Shown: positions 17,227-26,091, counted from the stretch's first letter. The stretch: 46,162 nt of DNA from Prevotellaceae bacterium (GCA_029219385.1 JAQXTH010000041.1:1-46162), one strand, 5' to 3'. The notes: generated by a model from the sequence alone, not told the origin. Made by a program: numbers and translations.

Positions 17227-19737
17227 TTATTGTTTAATGGTGAAAAACTCCTCTATTTGTCTGAGCAAGATAGTGTAGTGGTCGTGCGTGGCCTTGTCGT
17301 GCGTGGTCGGCAATGCGTTTTGCAAACGGTTTTGAATTTGTTTGATTACATATAGACATGCGGGTCGCTCAGAACCTCTGACGTATGTGTCGTATCTTGG
17401 ATTAAAGGAGTTTATCATTGTTGCAAGCAGAATGCTTTGCATAGTGCGCTCATAGAGGGTTGGGGTGGCATTGGGTTTTGTGTTTCTGTAGATAAACTCA
17501 TAAAATCTCATTGCATATTCGAGAGGGTCGATGTTTTGGTTGAGATTGCGCAACATGATGACCGACGGCATACCGGCCAAAATCTGTGCATATCCCATTC
17601 CGGCTTTCTCCGGCGTTACCCAAGTGAAGTTTTGTGTGCTGTCGGCCCACACCCATTTGGGTTGTTCGCCAAACATGTCAAACAGTCCTGCAATACATTT
17701 TTCCACATAATTCTTGTCGTTATAGAAATAGACTTCACCATCGGCTGAGGCAGGTTTGGGGCGACAACATTTGCCGGTGACATTGTTTGAGAGAATTACG
17801 TAATATTTCAAAATTTTGCCGTTGATTTGTGCCCAATAGTGCTGTGCGTTGAGCGACGAATAGTGCAAGTCGCGATTGGTCGTACCCCATTCCACGAGGT
17901 GGGGAGCAATCAATTTAAGATTTTTCATGCCATACTCAATCGCCTTTGGTTGATCGTCGCCAAGGTCGTGAACTTTGCATTGCGGGTCGTTGAATGAGGT
18001 TCCGACCACAAAGGTATGTCGCGGGTTGTCGGCGAGGTGGCGTGTGGTGAGGTCGGTGAGATATTGTCGCTCGGCTTCGGGGTCGGTGAAGTCGAGAGGT
18101 TTATACCCCCATTCGATTGTCCATTCGTCGCCATCGCTCACTCGGGGAATGAGTTCTTGGCGCGAAAGGCCGTCTTGGGGCTGAGCCACAAAGTTATAGG
18201 GCAGATCATCGGTGATCGAGGGGGCGAGACTGTATTTGTCGAGAAAGGTTTTTGAGCGCAGACTGTCGGTTGGAGTGAGCGACGAGGCAAAGAGGTTGTC
18301 GTCAAGGCCTATGGTTGGAGCCACGGCTCGTGCAACGCGATGTTTGATGAGAGCCCCCATCAGTTCGTCGGGAAACATTGCGGTGTGGCTGTCGCTGTCA
18401 ACAGCTCCGCAGTCGGCCACATAACTGTCGCGCATATCTTGAAACGCTCCTGCGCCAAAATAAATGAACGTGTTGATAAACTCGCCCGAGCGATAGTCAC
18501 ACGCGCGACTCATACCCTCTATTATGGGACTGTCTGCCGCAATATATCTTATCACGTTATATCGGGCGTCTTCGAGGCTGAGTGTAGAATCGTTTTCGGG
18601 CCATTCGAGAGCATAGATGGCATTTTTCCAACCGGCTTTCTCAAATGCGCTTTGCCATTCGGCCACACCCTCCTTTATGTATGGACGCCATTTTTTGGGA
18701 AACGCAGGGTCAATGTAAAACACGATAGGTTTGAGAGGTTCGATGGGTGTGCCTGATCTTTGCAGTGTTGCGTCAGAGGCATTTTTGGGTTCTAAGCGCC
18801 AGCGCTTGATAAAAGAAATATTGTCGACCTCTTGCTGGTTGTCGGAAAATTGTGGAGTGCTGAGGCTCCTAAAGCCCACGCGCGGGTCTGCAAGGCGCAT
18901 CTGCATGGGTTGTTTGGGCAGCAAAACCAACGAGGTGTTGATGCCCACGGTCATAAAACCGTCGCGGCTTGAATAGGTGGGCTTCGAGGTGATATATGTG
19001 CGATTAGTGTGGATTTCCACGTTGCCGGGATAGGAGTGTACGCTGACAATGTCAGAGCGGTTGTTGTCCATGTAGCTCACATGATAGTTTTGCCTTATTG
19101 AGGGGTGGAGACTCATTATTTTGTCTGCAAGCAGGAAAGATGTCACGTCAATCTTGTAGACACCCTTCTCGTGAGAGATGATTTTGAATGTGCCCACCAC
19201 GGGGTCGGTGTTGCTCAAGTCAACGGCTTTGCTTATCAGGTTGAGTGTGTCGCAAAAAGCAGTGGCGAGATATTCCTTGAGGTGCAGAAACTTCTTGTCG
19301 GGTGTCACATGAAAGGAATACATGCCTTCGGCAATCTCCTGGTGGGGTGAATAGGCAAACGAAGTGGGGGTCTCGGCCAAACGCGTGATGGCAATGAAAT
19401 AGCGTTTTATCAACGAGTCGGGCACTTCAAAAAACCACTTGGTCTTTTCGTCTTTGCCGTTTTTGTCGACTTCTTTCTCAGTCGACACTTTAAACATGGG
19501 CTTCTCCGAGTTATATGTTTTTTCTTTGGGAATATAGGGCGAACCGGGCACGGATATTCCCTTGTCGGGAGAATCGGCAGAGGCAGTGTCGCTGTTTAGG
19601 GCAAAAATGCCATTATCGGCAATAGAGACAAGTTTGGTGAGATCTTCGTTGGCAACTGATATTTGAGCCTGGGCCAAATGGGGCGCAGTGAAAATCAGCG
19701 TTGCGACCGCAAGGATTATATATAATGTGTGTTTCAT
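17227..19737 (-). CDS. Secreted pseudo-metalloprotease (DUF5117/DUF4953-type), zinc site lost
   Basis: An 836-aa exported protein (signal peptide about 1-24) that is colinear with the 832-aa zinc metalloprotease encoded just upstream (30-bp gap), sharing segments such as NAIYALEWPENDSTLSLED and FVAQPQDG. In the family the zinc site is HEIGHTLGLRHN. Here the aligned residues 470-481 read RAVAPTIGLDDN: the first His became Arg470, the catalytic Glu became Ala471, the second His became Pro474 and the third ligand His became Asp480. The Met-turn region is also changed (PSITDD for PSIMDY). The frame is otherwise intact over its full length, so this looks like a maintained pseudoenzyme rather than a decaying gene. 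It may bind the same substrate, or regulate or partner its active neighbour. Confidence 0.88.
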   Translation of the reverse strand: MKHTLYIILAVATLIFTAPHLAQAQISVANEDLTKLVSIADNGIFALNSDTASADSPDKGISVPGSPYIPKEKTYNSEKPMFKVSTEKEVDKNGKDEKTKWFFEVPDSLIKRYFIAITRLAETPTSFAYSPHQEIAEGMYSFHVTPDKKFLHLKEYLATAFCDTLNLISKAVDLSNTDPVVGTFKIISHEKGVYKIDVTSFLLADKIMSLHPSIRQNYHVSYMDNNRSDIVSVHSYPGNVEIHTNRTYITSKPTYSSRDGFMTVGINTSLVLLPKQPMQMRLADPRVGFRSLSTPQFSDNQQEVDNISFIKRWRLEPKNASDATLQRSGTPIEPLKPIVFYIDPAFPKKWRPYIKEGVAEWQSAFEKAGWKNAIYALEWPENDSTLSLEDARYNVIRYIAADSPIIEGMSRACDYRSGEFINTFIYFGAGAFQDMRDSYVADCGAVDSDSHTAMFPDELMGALIKHRVARAVAPTIGLDDNLFASSLTPTDSLRSKTFLDKYSLAPSITDDLPYNFVAQPQDGLSRQELIPRVSDGDEWTIEWGYKPLDFTDPEAERQYLTDLTTRHLADNPRHTFVVGTSFNDPQCKVHDLGDDQPKAIEYGMKNLKLIAPHLVEWGTTNRDLHYSSLNAQHYWAQINGKILKYYVILSNNVTGKCCRPKPASADGEVYFYNDKNYVEKCIAGLFDMFGEQPKWVWADSTQNFTWVTPEKAGMGYAQILAGMPSVIMLRNLNQNIDPLEYAMRFYEFIYRNTKPNATPTLYERTMQSILLATMINSFNPRYDTYVRGSERPACLYVIKQIQNRLQNALPTTHDKATHDHYTILLRQIEEFFTIKQ
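18298..18330 (-). other. Degenerate zinc-binding site of the pseudo-metalloprotease
   Basis: Codons 470-480 of the 836-aa protein lie here. The minus strand reads R-A-V-A-P-T-I-G-L-D-D where the paralog has H-E-I-G-H-T-L-G-L-R-H. Thr475, Gly477 and Leu478 are kept, so the alignment is unambiguous. Confidence 0.85.
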
Positions 19738-19767
19738 GACTATGTTCTTAAAGGATTAAAAGAAAAA

Positions 19768-22266
19768 TCACTGATTAACGGCCAGAGCCTGTTTTATTGA
19801 CAGGTAGAGTTGTGTGTAGTGGCTTTCTGTGAGCTTGTCGGTCGAAGATGTTTTCTCAAATTTCTTTTCCATGTCTTTGAGAGTGGTGTAGATGGCTGCG
19901 AGGGCTTCGTTGGCAATTCCGTTGCGGCTTGCCTTGTAGGAAGCACACAGATTGTTCACAAAAATGCTTTGCATATAGCGTTGGTAGCGCGAGAGTGGAG
20001 CCGAGGTGTTGAAGTCTTTGAAGAAAGCCTTTGTGAGGTCGGAGAGATATTGCTGCGAACCATAGTTGGGGTTTACGCCGGCAATCATTCCGCCCATTGT
20101 GATTGATTGCACAATCGGGCCGCATACATTTTCAAGAAAATCTTCTTTGCTGATAGAGACACGGTTAAAATAAGGCACGTCGACCAACCAACGCGGTTCT
20201 TCGATCACTTGTTTTTCAAAAAATGCGACTACCGAGGCTGCTTTTTCTTTTGGCGGATATTGAAACACAACACCCTTTTGCTCGGGAGCGAGAGGAGTGT
20301 GGTTTACGCCCGAAAGATTGCGGGCAACGTGATAGCAATAGCGTTTGAATTGTCCGATGAGTTGGTTATACATCTCGCTTGTGCGCTTATCATTGTTGTC
20401 GTTGCCCCAATAGTTCCACTCGCGCAGGTAGGGTGCTATGCGTTTGAGATTTTCAATGCCGAGATTGCTTGATTTCACAGCGTCGTCGCCGAGGTCTTCG
20501 GTTTGTCTGCGTGGGTCTATGCTCAATCCCTCGCCGTCAAACCAAATGTAGCGTTTGTCGAGGTTGGTCTTTTGGGTGGTTATTTTATTGAGGATATAGC
20601 GATCGCTCTCGGCATCGGTGGCCTCATAGATGGGTTTGTAGGCCCATTCGATTGCCCATTTGTCATATTGGTTGATGCGTGGAAAAAGGTTTTTCACCTC
20701 AATGCCGTCTTGGGGTTGTGCCACATAGTTGAAGCGGGCATAGTCCATGATAGAGGGGCAAAAGCCGTTTTCGGTGAGATAGCCGTTTGAGCGCAGGCTG
20801 TCGGTGGGCACCGTGGCAGAGGCACCAAAGTTGTGGCGCAGGCCGAGAGTGTGGCCTATTTCGTGCGACGACACAAAGCGAATCAATTCGCCCATCAGCT
20901 CGTCGCTGAATTTTGCATTGCGTGCTTCGGGGTCGAGTGCTCCACATTGAATCTGATACCAGTTGTGAACGAGCGACATCACATTGTGATACCAGCCCAC
21001 ATGGCTCTCTATTATCTCGCCTGAACGTGGGTCGTGGTTTTGCGGGCCATAGGCGTTGGCAATGTCAGAGGCAAGATACATTATCACGCTATATCTTGAG
21101 TCTTCCATTGACATGGTCGAGTCGTTTTCGGGCCATTCGAGGGCGGTGATGGCATTTTTCCAACCTGCCTGTTCAAAGGCTTCGTTCCAGTCGTTCACTC
21201 CGGCAATCAGGTAGGGCCGCCATTGTTTGGGAGTGGCGGGGTCGATATAGTAGACAATCTGTTGCTTGGGTTCAATCAGTTCGCCGTTGCGCTGGCGGGC
21301 AGCGTCTTCTGCATTTTTGGGCTCAAGGCGTCGGCGTGTTACAAAGGTGCAGCGTTCTACCTGTTGCTGATTGTCGCTATATTTATAATGACCATCGGTG
21401 AAGAAGCCCACGCGAGGGTCGAAGATTCGCGGCTGCATGGGTATTTTCGGCAGAAGATACAACGAAGTGTTGAGGCCGAAGGTCATTGTGGGGTGCATGT
21501 AGGAGCTTGACGAGATGTTGTAGGTGCGCAGCGAACGAATTTCTGTGTTGATGGGGTAGGAATGAATGCTCTCGACATAACTGAGCTGTTTGTTGAGGTT
21601 TGAGGCGTTAATTTCTTTTTTTATATTAGGAGTGATGCAGAGAATGTTTTCGCTCATCAGAAATTCCGTCACGTCTATCTTGCAACTTCCCTTTTCGCTT
21701 TTTTCGAGTTTAAACACGGCCACGATGGGGTCGTTGCTCGATGCTTTGACGGCTTTGTAGACAGCGTCGAGAGTGTCGGCTGTCATATATGTTTTTCTTG
21801 TTTTGAGAATTATGGTTTTGTTTATGTCGTTTTTCTCAAAATAAATGGTGTTGTAGCGATATTGCTCGCCACCGTAGATTCCCAGTTCGGCGGGGGTGGA
21901 GGTGAAGCGCGAAACGGCCAATATCTCGCGGCCCAATATTGTGTCGGCAATTTCAAAATACCATTTGTCATCTTCCGAACTCACCTTTATCATTGCGTCT
22001 TTGTCGTTGTAGAGCGGCTTGTGGGGAGTGGCAGAGCCGGTACCGACGTTTTTGGCTTGCGATGCGTTTTTCTTGCCTTTCCTTAAAGAGGCAATGTCGT
22101 ATGTGTTTTGACTGACAATGGGGTGTGGACTATTCATTTGCGAAAAGCAACACCGATGGTCGTCTAATTGAAACAGTTTGCCGAGACTATCGACATTGTT
22201 GATTTGAGCCGACGCCAAGGTGGTGGCCAAGGCTGTGAGGCACAGAAAAGAATAGGTCTTTTTCAT
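19768..22266 (-). CDS. Secreted zinc-dependent metalloprotease (DUF5117/DUF4953-type)
   Basis: An 832-aa exported protein with a signal peptide at about residues 1-20. The gluzincin/metzincin-like zinc site HEIGHTLGLRHN spans 468-479 (ligands His468, His472 and His478; catalytic Glu469), with a Met-turn IMDY at 506-509. Bacteroidota proteins of this length carry DUF5117 near the N-terminus and DUF4953 over the active site, and are annotated as zinc-dependent metalloproteases. The substrate is unknown; the likely location is periplasm or outer surface. It lies 37 bp after tilS and 30 bp before its catalytically dead paralog, forming a three-gene minus-strand unit. Confidence 0.92.
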   Translation of the reverse strand: MKKTYSFLCLTALATTLASAQINNVDSLGKLFQLDDHRCCFSQMNSPHPIVSQNTYDIASLRKGKKNASQAKNVGTGSATPHKPLYNDKDAMIKVSSEDDKWYFEIADTILGREILAVSRFTSTPAELGIYGGEQYRYNTIYFEKNDINKTIILKTRKTYMTADTLDAVYKAVKASSNDPIVAVFKLEKSEKGSCKIDVTEFLMSENILCITPNIKKEINASNLNKQLSYVESIHSYPINTEIRSLRTYNISSSSYMHPTMTFGLNTSLYLLPKIPMQPRIFDPRVGFFTDGHYKYSDNQQQVERCTFVTRRRLEPKNAEDAARQRNGELIEPKQQIVYYIDPATPKQWRPYLIAGVNDWNEAFEQAGWKNAITALEWPENDSTMSMEDSRYSVIMYLASDIANAYGPQNHDPRSGEIIESHVGWYHNVMSLVHNWYQIQCGALDPEARNAKFSDELMGELIRFVSSHEIGHTLGLRHNFGASATVPTDSLRSNGYLTENGFCPSIMDYARFNYVAQPQDGIEVKNLFPRINQYDKWAIEWAYKPIYEATDAESDRYILNKITTQKTNLDKRYIWFDGEGLSIDPRRQTEDLGDDAVKSSNLGIENLKRIAPYLREWNYWGNDNNDKRTSEMYNQLIGQFKRYCYHVARNLSGVNHTPLAPEQKGVVFQYPPKEKAASVVAFFEKQVIEEPRWLVDVPYFNRVSISKEDFLENVCGPIVQSITMGGMIAGVNPNYGSQQYLSDLTKAFFKDFNTSAPLSRYQRYMQSIFVNNLCASYKASRNGIANEALAAIYTTLKDMEKKFEKTSSTDKLTESHYTQLYLSIKQALAVNQ

Positions 22267-22303
22267 TTGAGTTATGTTTTGTTGTTTTTATTTATGTTGT
22301 TGG

Positions 22304-23599
22304 TTAGGGGTTGTCTTGTTTGGTTGTGCTGCATATCAGCAAACGTTTCGTCACGCCTTCTACCACCTTGTAGCGGTCGTCTATCTGTCTGCCCACAAGC
22401 CAAACGATGTCTTTGCCGTTTGTCAACACGGTTTGGCTTTGTTTGCTGAAAAGGTCGGCCTTGCGGTCGGTGAGATAGTCGCTCACGAGTTTCGACCCCC
22501 TCATTCCGAGCGGAACGAAGCGGTCGCCTTTTTTTGCGAACCTTGTCTCCAAGTGGTCGCCCACTTTGTCGGCATCGAGACACACGGTGTCTTTTCGACG
22601 CGGCATGGTGGCAAATTCTGAAACATCGGCAAGCCTTGTTGCAACCTCAAGGGGCTTTTCCTCACCTCGCGGTTTTATTATCAGGCAATCCCTGTCGCGC
22701 AAGAGGCGGTGGGTGTCGCTGTCGAAAACAGCTCCGGGCGTGTCATCGATATGGGCGTAGATAATTTCTATTGTTGCCGGCGAGAAACCATATCGGTTCA
22801 GCAGGTCAAACAACACACTCTCTGAGATGATTTCACTTTTCTTTATCGTCAGTTTGCCTTTGTTTGAGGCAATGGGGTGAAGGGGGTTGTGTTGCTCTAT
22901 GAATTTCATGGCTTCGGCTGCGCGTTGACCGTTAGCGACCAATGTTTCTGTGATGGAGGGGTTGAGGTGGCGCAACAGCGGCATAATTTTCAGTCTCACG
23001 AAGTTGCGCTTCACGTCGGCCACCTCGTTGGTGCTGTCGTCCACATAGTCCTGGCCTATGGCGTTGAGATATTCTTTTATCTCCTTTCGCGAAACGTCGA
23101 GCAATGGTCGCGAAATATTGTCGCGGCGATAGGCCATGCCGGTCAGTCCTTTGAGGCCGGTGCCTCTTATCATGTTGAGCAAGATTGTCTCGGCGTTGTC
23201 TTCGCGGTGGTGAGCCACCGCAATGGTGTCAATGCCACGGTCGCGAGCCACCTTGTTGAAAAAGCCATATCTCAGTTCGCGGGCCGCCATTTCTATGCTT
23301 ATGCCGTTGGAGAGGGCATGGGCGCGTGTGTCGAAGGTGGTGGTGGTGAGATACACTCCAAGATTTTTGCACAGTTGTTTCACAAACTTCTCGTCGCGCA
23401 GCGACTCCTCGCCACGCAATGAAAAGTTACAATGAATGGCTTCGCATTCGTAATGTAATTTTGTCAATACTCTCAACAGGGCGACCGAATCGCGTCCGCC
23501 ACTGAGGGCCACAATCAAACGCCGCGATGGAATTACATCGTGGCGTTTGATTGTTTGGGCCACTTTGTCAACAAAATATTTTTCGAAACTTTTGCTCAT
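22304..23599 (-). CDS. tilS: tRNA(Ile)-lysidine synthetase
   Basis: TilS adds lysine to C34 of the CAU-anticodon tRNA-Ile so it reads AUA, an essential step. The N-type ATP pyrophosphatase P-loop is SGGRDS at residues 33-38. AHHREDNAETILLNMIRGTG is the conserved second motif. The C-terminal third is the TilS substrate-binding domain. The start is set at ATG 23599 (431 aa) rather than 23632, because a -7 box at 23613-23606 lies within the longer frame. The transcript would then begin at or next to the AUG, so it may be leaderless. The two protease genes follow with short gaps. Confidence 0.96.
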   Translation of the reverse strand: MSKSFEKYFVDKVAQTIKRHDVIPSRRLIVALSGGRDSVALLRVLTKLHYECEAIHCNFSLRGEESLRDEKFVKQLCKNLGVYLTTTTFDTRAHALSNGISIEMAARELRYGFFNKVARDRGIDTIAVAHHREDNAETILLNMIRGTGLKGLTGMAYRRDNISRPLLDVSRKEIKEYLNAIGQDYVDDSTNEVADVKRNFVRLKIMPLLRHLNPSITETLVANGQRAAEAMKFIEQHNPLHPIASNKGKLTIKKSEIISESVLFDLLNRYGFSPATIEIIYAHIDDTPGAVFDSDTHRLLRDRDCLIIKPRGEEKPLEVATRLADVSEFATMPRRKDTVCLDADKVGDHLETRFAKKGDRFVPLGMRGSKLVSDYLTDRKADLFSKQSQTVLTNGKDIVWLVGRQIDDRYKVVEGVTKRLLICSTTKQDNP

Positions 23600-23605
23600 G
23601 AAATG

Positions 23606-23613
23606 CAAAAGTA
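23606..23613 (-). promoter_or_regulatory. -7 promoter element abutting the tilS start codon
   Basis: Minus-strand TACTTTTG (23613-23606) matches TAnnTTTG and ends 7 bases before the ATG at 23599. RNA would start almost at the AUG. The -33 element is not clear. Confidence 0.55.
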
Positions 23614-23815
23614 CTCTCTTTTTGCAATACAAGGGTGAAAAGTGTAGTAAAAATCGTTTTTTCTCTTAACATACGCGCTACATGATGAATATTAGTGCTG
23701 TTTCGTGAATAAGCTTTCGTAAAAATAGTCTAACATACGCTTTCGTCTTTGATGGTCGGTCGGGTGATAGCTTTGCCGAATGTTTTGTTGCGTTGAAAAA
23801 TAGTTTGATTTTTCT

Positions 23816-23846
23816 TTTGTTGTTTGGATAAAATGCTCTAATTTTG
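23816..23846 (+). promoter_or_regulatory. Complete Bacteroidota promoter of a short transcription unit
   Basis: TTTG (23816-23819), 19 bp, TAATTTTG (23839-23846): a full consensus match. RNA should start near 23852. A strong terminator lies only about 150 bp downstream, so the main product is a short RNA of roughly 180 nt. Confidence 0.75.
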
Positions 23847-23866
23847 CAAACTAAAGACGTAACAAC

Positions 23867-23995
23867 ATGAAAATCAGCAGTGCAGAAATATTCCGCGATT
23901 GCTCGTGCAATAATTGCAAGAGCATGATTTGTATCGGGGGGGTAAACTTTCTTCCGTCGCGTCTTATTGTCATGGCAAGTCTGCCACTCACATAG
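23867..23995 (+). CDS. 42-aa Cys-rich micro-ORF (peptide or leader)
   Basis: An ATG about 15 nt after the predicted RNA start opens a 42-codon frame with the motif DCSCNNCKSMICIGG, four Cys in CxCxxCxxxxC order, and a hydrophobic end (RLIVMASLPLT). Its last codons lie inside the left arm of the terminator hairpin at 23977-24026, so translation to the stop would unfold that hairpin. That is the geometry of an attenuator leader peptide, with Cys codons as the possible sensor. It could also be a small metal-binding peptide or merely part of a small RNA. I recognise no family. Confidence 0.4.
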   Translation: MKISSAEIFRDCSCNNCKSMICIGGVNFLPSRLIVMASLPLT

Positions 23996-24031
23996 TTCTA
24001 TGGTGCGCTTTGTGAGTGGCAGACTTTTTGT
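23977..24031 (+). terminator. Strong terminator of the short transcript
   Basis: AAGTCTGCCACTCACA (23977-23992) and TGTGAGTGGCAGACTT (24011-24026) form a perfect 16-bp stem followed by TTTTTG. It ends the short unit begun at 23816 and overlaps the end of the micro-ORF. Confidence 0.85.
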
Positions 24032-24080
24032 TTGTAAATAATTCAAAAACGTTATGTATAAACCCAAATCTTTTTAATCT

Positions 24081-25763
24081 ATGAAAAAACTTTTTACATT
24101 TCTTCTTCTAACACTCTTGTGTTGCGTAGGCCGGGCAGATTTGCTATATACCGAACTGCAAGCCGGCACGTATTATTTCTTTAAACACGTTTCTGCTGCA
24201 AAATATTTTAATTGCAATGAAGCAAATTCTAACACAAAGACGGCTCGTAATATCTTTGTGCTTGAGGATGCCGGAAAAACAACGATTGGTACTGAAGAAA
24301 AGCAGTTGTATTACATCAAGCGCGTAGACGACGATAAATATGTGGCAAAGCGCACGGGCGAGTATATCACTTTGTGTGACGCAACTGCTGATGCCGAACC
24401 GTTTTATTTGGGATATAGACCGGGCAATACAAATCATGTTCGTTTTTATTGCACCTCAACCGGCAACACCGGCTATTGGCTTGCCACAAACGGAAGTTCA
24501 AATGTTGCTGCGCATTATCAGAATACCGGAGACGGCGAACATTCCGGCTGGCTTGTGACCGAGGCTCCTCGTTGGAAAGAAATGACCACGCTTCTTTCCA
24601 CCGCAGCGAAAGTAAGATTTGGTTCATCGCTCGGTCAATACACCGGCACCAACACCGACCAACTGACCTCGGCTGTGGCAGAGGCACAGGCTCTCACTCT
24701 CCCCAACGCGACAGTCGCAGGTGTGGAGACTCTTATCACTAATCTTGGTTTGACTCAATATAGCCTTTCGCTCAATATGCCCTCAGCAAACTCATTCTTG
24801 CGCATAAAGAGCACGGTTGTTGACGGAGCATACGTCACTGCAACCGGTGGTGAGGCAACCTCCATGGCTTTGGCGACTGAGCTTAGCAAGAAGAATCTTC
24901 TCTATTATCAACCTCTTGATGATAATAAATATTTTGTAGTTTGTTCTTCGGGAAGATATGTAAATAATAAGAATCATGCTTACTATAGCTACAAATCAAA
25001 TATGACTATTTCCGAGGGTGGTGAGCCGGGCACATATCGTGTGAAACCCTCGACCGGTGACTATTGGATGTCGCCTTCGACAATAGGAAATGTCTCTACA
25101 TCTACCACCGGCACAGAGGCTGCCTGCGATTGGACTATTGAGGAAATAAACACTTTCCCGATAACGATGAACCGAAACACCGCGGGCTCAAATCCCGACA
25201 ACAAATACTATGCTTCCCTCTATCTGCCCAAAGCGGTGACACTGCCCGCCGGAATGAAGGCATATAGTGCGACTGCCACAAATGCTACTTCTTTGAGCCT
25301 CACTCTTGTGGCAAGTGGCGATGATGATGCAAACAATGTCTTGGCTGCCAACACTCCGGTTATCTTGTGTTCCGACAATAATGTGACCGAATTGCCGTTT
25401 GCTACTGCCGTGGGTGTTTCTCCCACACAAAATGTGTTGCAAGGTTCGTTGCAGTCGGTGGCTGTGACAAGTGGTGCAAACTATGTGTTGGGCGGTGCCA
25501 ACGGTATCGGTTTTTATAAATATAACACTACAGAGACACCTCCCTTTAAGGCATATCTGCCGGCAAGCAGTCTGCCCACCGGTTCGGTAAGTTCCAACAG
25601 TTTCAGTTTTGTGTTCGACGACGACGATCTCACAGCCATTTCCGAGGCAGTGAAACGTGCCGACGCAGAGAGCAATCTTATCTACGACCTCAATGGCAAT
25701 ATTGTCAACAATCCTCAAAAGGGACATATATATATAAGGAATAATAAGACCGTGAAATTCTAA
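24081..25763 (+). CDS. Secreted hypothetical protein with C-terminal sorting-like tail
   Basis: A 560-aa exported protein (signal peptide about 1-19). The N-terminal part (about 25-160) has aromatic- and Gly-rich repeats such as GTYYFFKHVSAAKYFNC and later RFYCTSTGNTGYWLAT, resembling ricin-like or other beta-trefoil surface modules; a second similar block spans about 235-360. The end, YDLNGNIVNNPQKGHIYI followed by a short basic tail, matches the YDLxGxxVxxPxKGxYI pattern common at C-termini of Prevotella- and Bacteroides-type secreted proteins. It lies 50 bp after the strong terminator at 24026 and 25 bp before the 58-aa peptide gene. The ligand is unknown. Confidence 0.72.
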   Translation: MKKLFTFLLLTLLCCVGRADLLYTELQAGTYYFFKHVSAAKYFNCNEANSNTKTARNIFVLEDAGKTTIGTEEKQLYYIKRVDDDKYVAKRTGEYITLCDATADAEPFYLGYRPGNTNHVRFYCTSTGNTGYWLATNGSSNVAAHYQNTGDGEHSGWLVTEAPRWKEMTTLLSTAAKVRFGSSLGQYTGTNTDQLTSAVAEAQALTLPNATVAGVETLITNLGLTQYSLSLNMPSANSFLRIKSTVVDGAYVTATGGEATSMALATELSKKNLLYYQPLDDNKYFVVCSSGRYVNNKNHAYYSYKSNMTISEGGEPGTYRVKPSTGDYWMSPSTIGNVSTSTTGTEAACDWTIEEINTFPITMNRNTAGSNPDNKYYASLYLPKAVTLPAGMKAYSATATNATSLSLTLVASGDDDANNVLAANTPVILCSDNNVTELPFATAVGVSPTQNVLQGSLQSVAVTSGANYVLGGANGIGFYKYNTTETPPFKAYLPASSLPTGSVSSNSFSFVFDDDDLTAISEAVKRADAESNLIYDLNGNIVNNPQKGHIYIRNNKTVKF

Positions 25764-25788
25764 TCCATACTTAAACTAATTTATAATT

Positions 25789-25965
25789 ATGAAACACAAA
25801 TATATTTCTCCGATCATATCCGTTGTAAAGATAAACCCTGTTCAGATGATGGCAACCAGTGGTGGCGATACAATGACGGTTGACACTTCAGATAACAATG
25901 CCATTTCGAACAAGGACAATGTTTGGTCTCATTCTTGGAGTGGTGGACTGACAGACGAAGAGTAG
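25789..25965 (+). CDS. 58-aa peptide of the MKKxYxxP/double-glycine type
   Basis: A small gene (ATG 25789, TAG 25963) encoding a basic, hydrophobic N-terminal half (MKHKYISPIISVVKINPVQM) ending in MATSGG, then an acidic, Asn/Asp-rich tail. Many Bacteroidales genomes carry short ORFs of this shape next to secreted-protein genes; their function is not established. The GG followed by a polar tail looks like double-glycine leader cleavage sites of exported peptides, which is only a resemblance. It follows the 560-aa secreted-protein gene by 25 bp, and the pair share the terminator at 26092-26133. Confidence 0.6.
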   Translation: MKHKYISPIISVVKINPVQMMATSGGDTMTVDTSDNNAISNKDNVWSHSWSGGLTDEE

Positions 25966-25990
25966 CAGACTGACAGACTAAGAGTAGCAG
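25947..25990 (+). repeat. 22-bp tandem duplication across the peptide gene's stop codon
   Basis: Positions 25947-25968 and 25969-25990 are the same 22 bases with one difference (G/T). The first copy contains the last codons and the TAG of the 58-aa gene; the second repeats them after the stop. It suggests recent slippage that may have changed the C-terminus. Confidence 0.8.
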
Positions 25991-26091
25991 CTTCTCTCTC
26001 TGTTATATTCTTTTAATCCGATGTGGGTTTAGTCTGATTGGGTTTTAATACAATTTTGTTCGGTCCTGTTAGAGTTTGGTCATATCATTTG

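Noticed and set aside
23678-24067. 129-aa minus-strand open frame
   Set aside because: It is antisense to the promoter, micro-ORF and terminator unit, is rich in basic residues without pattern, and has no promoter or ribosome site.
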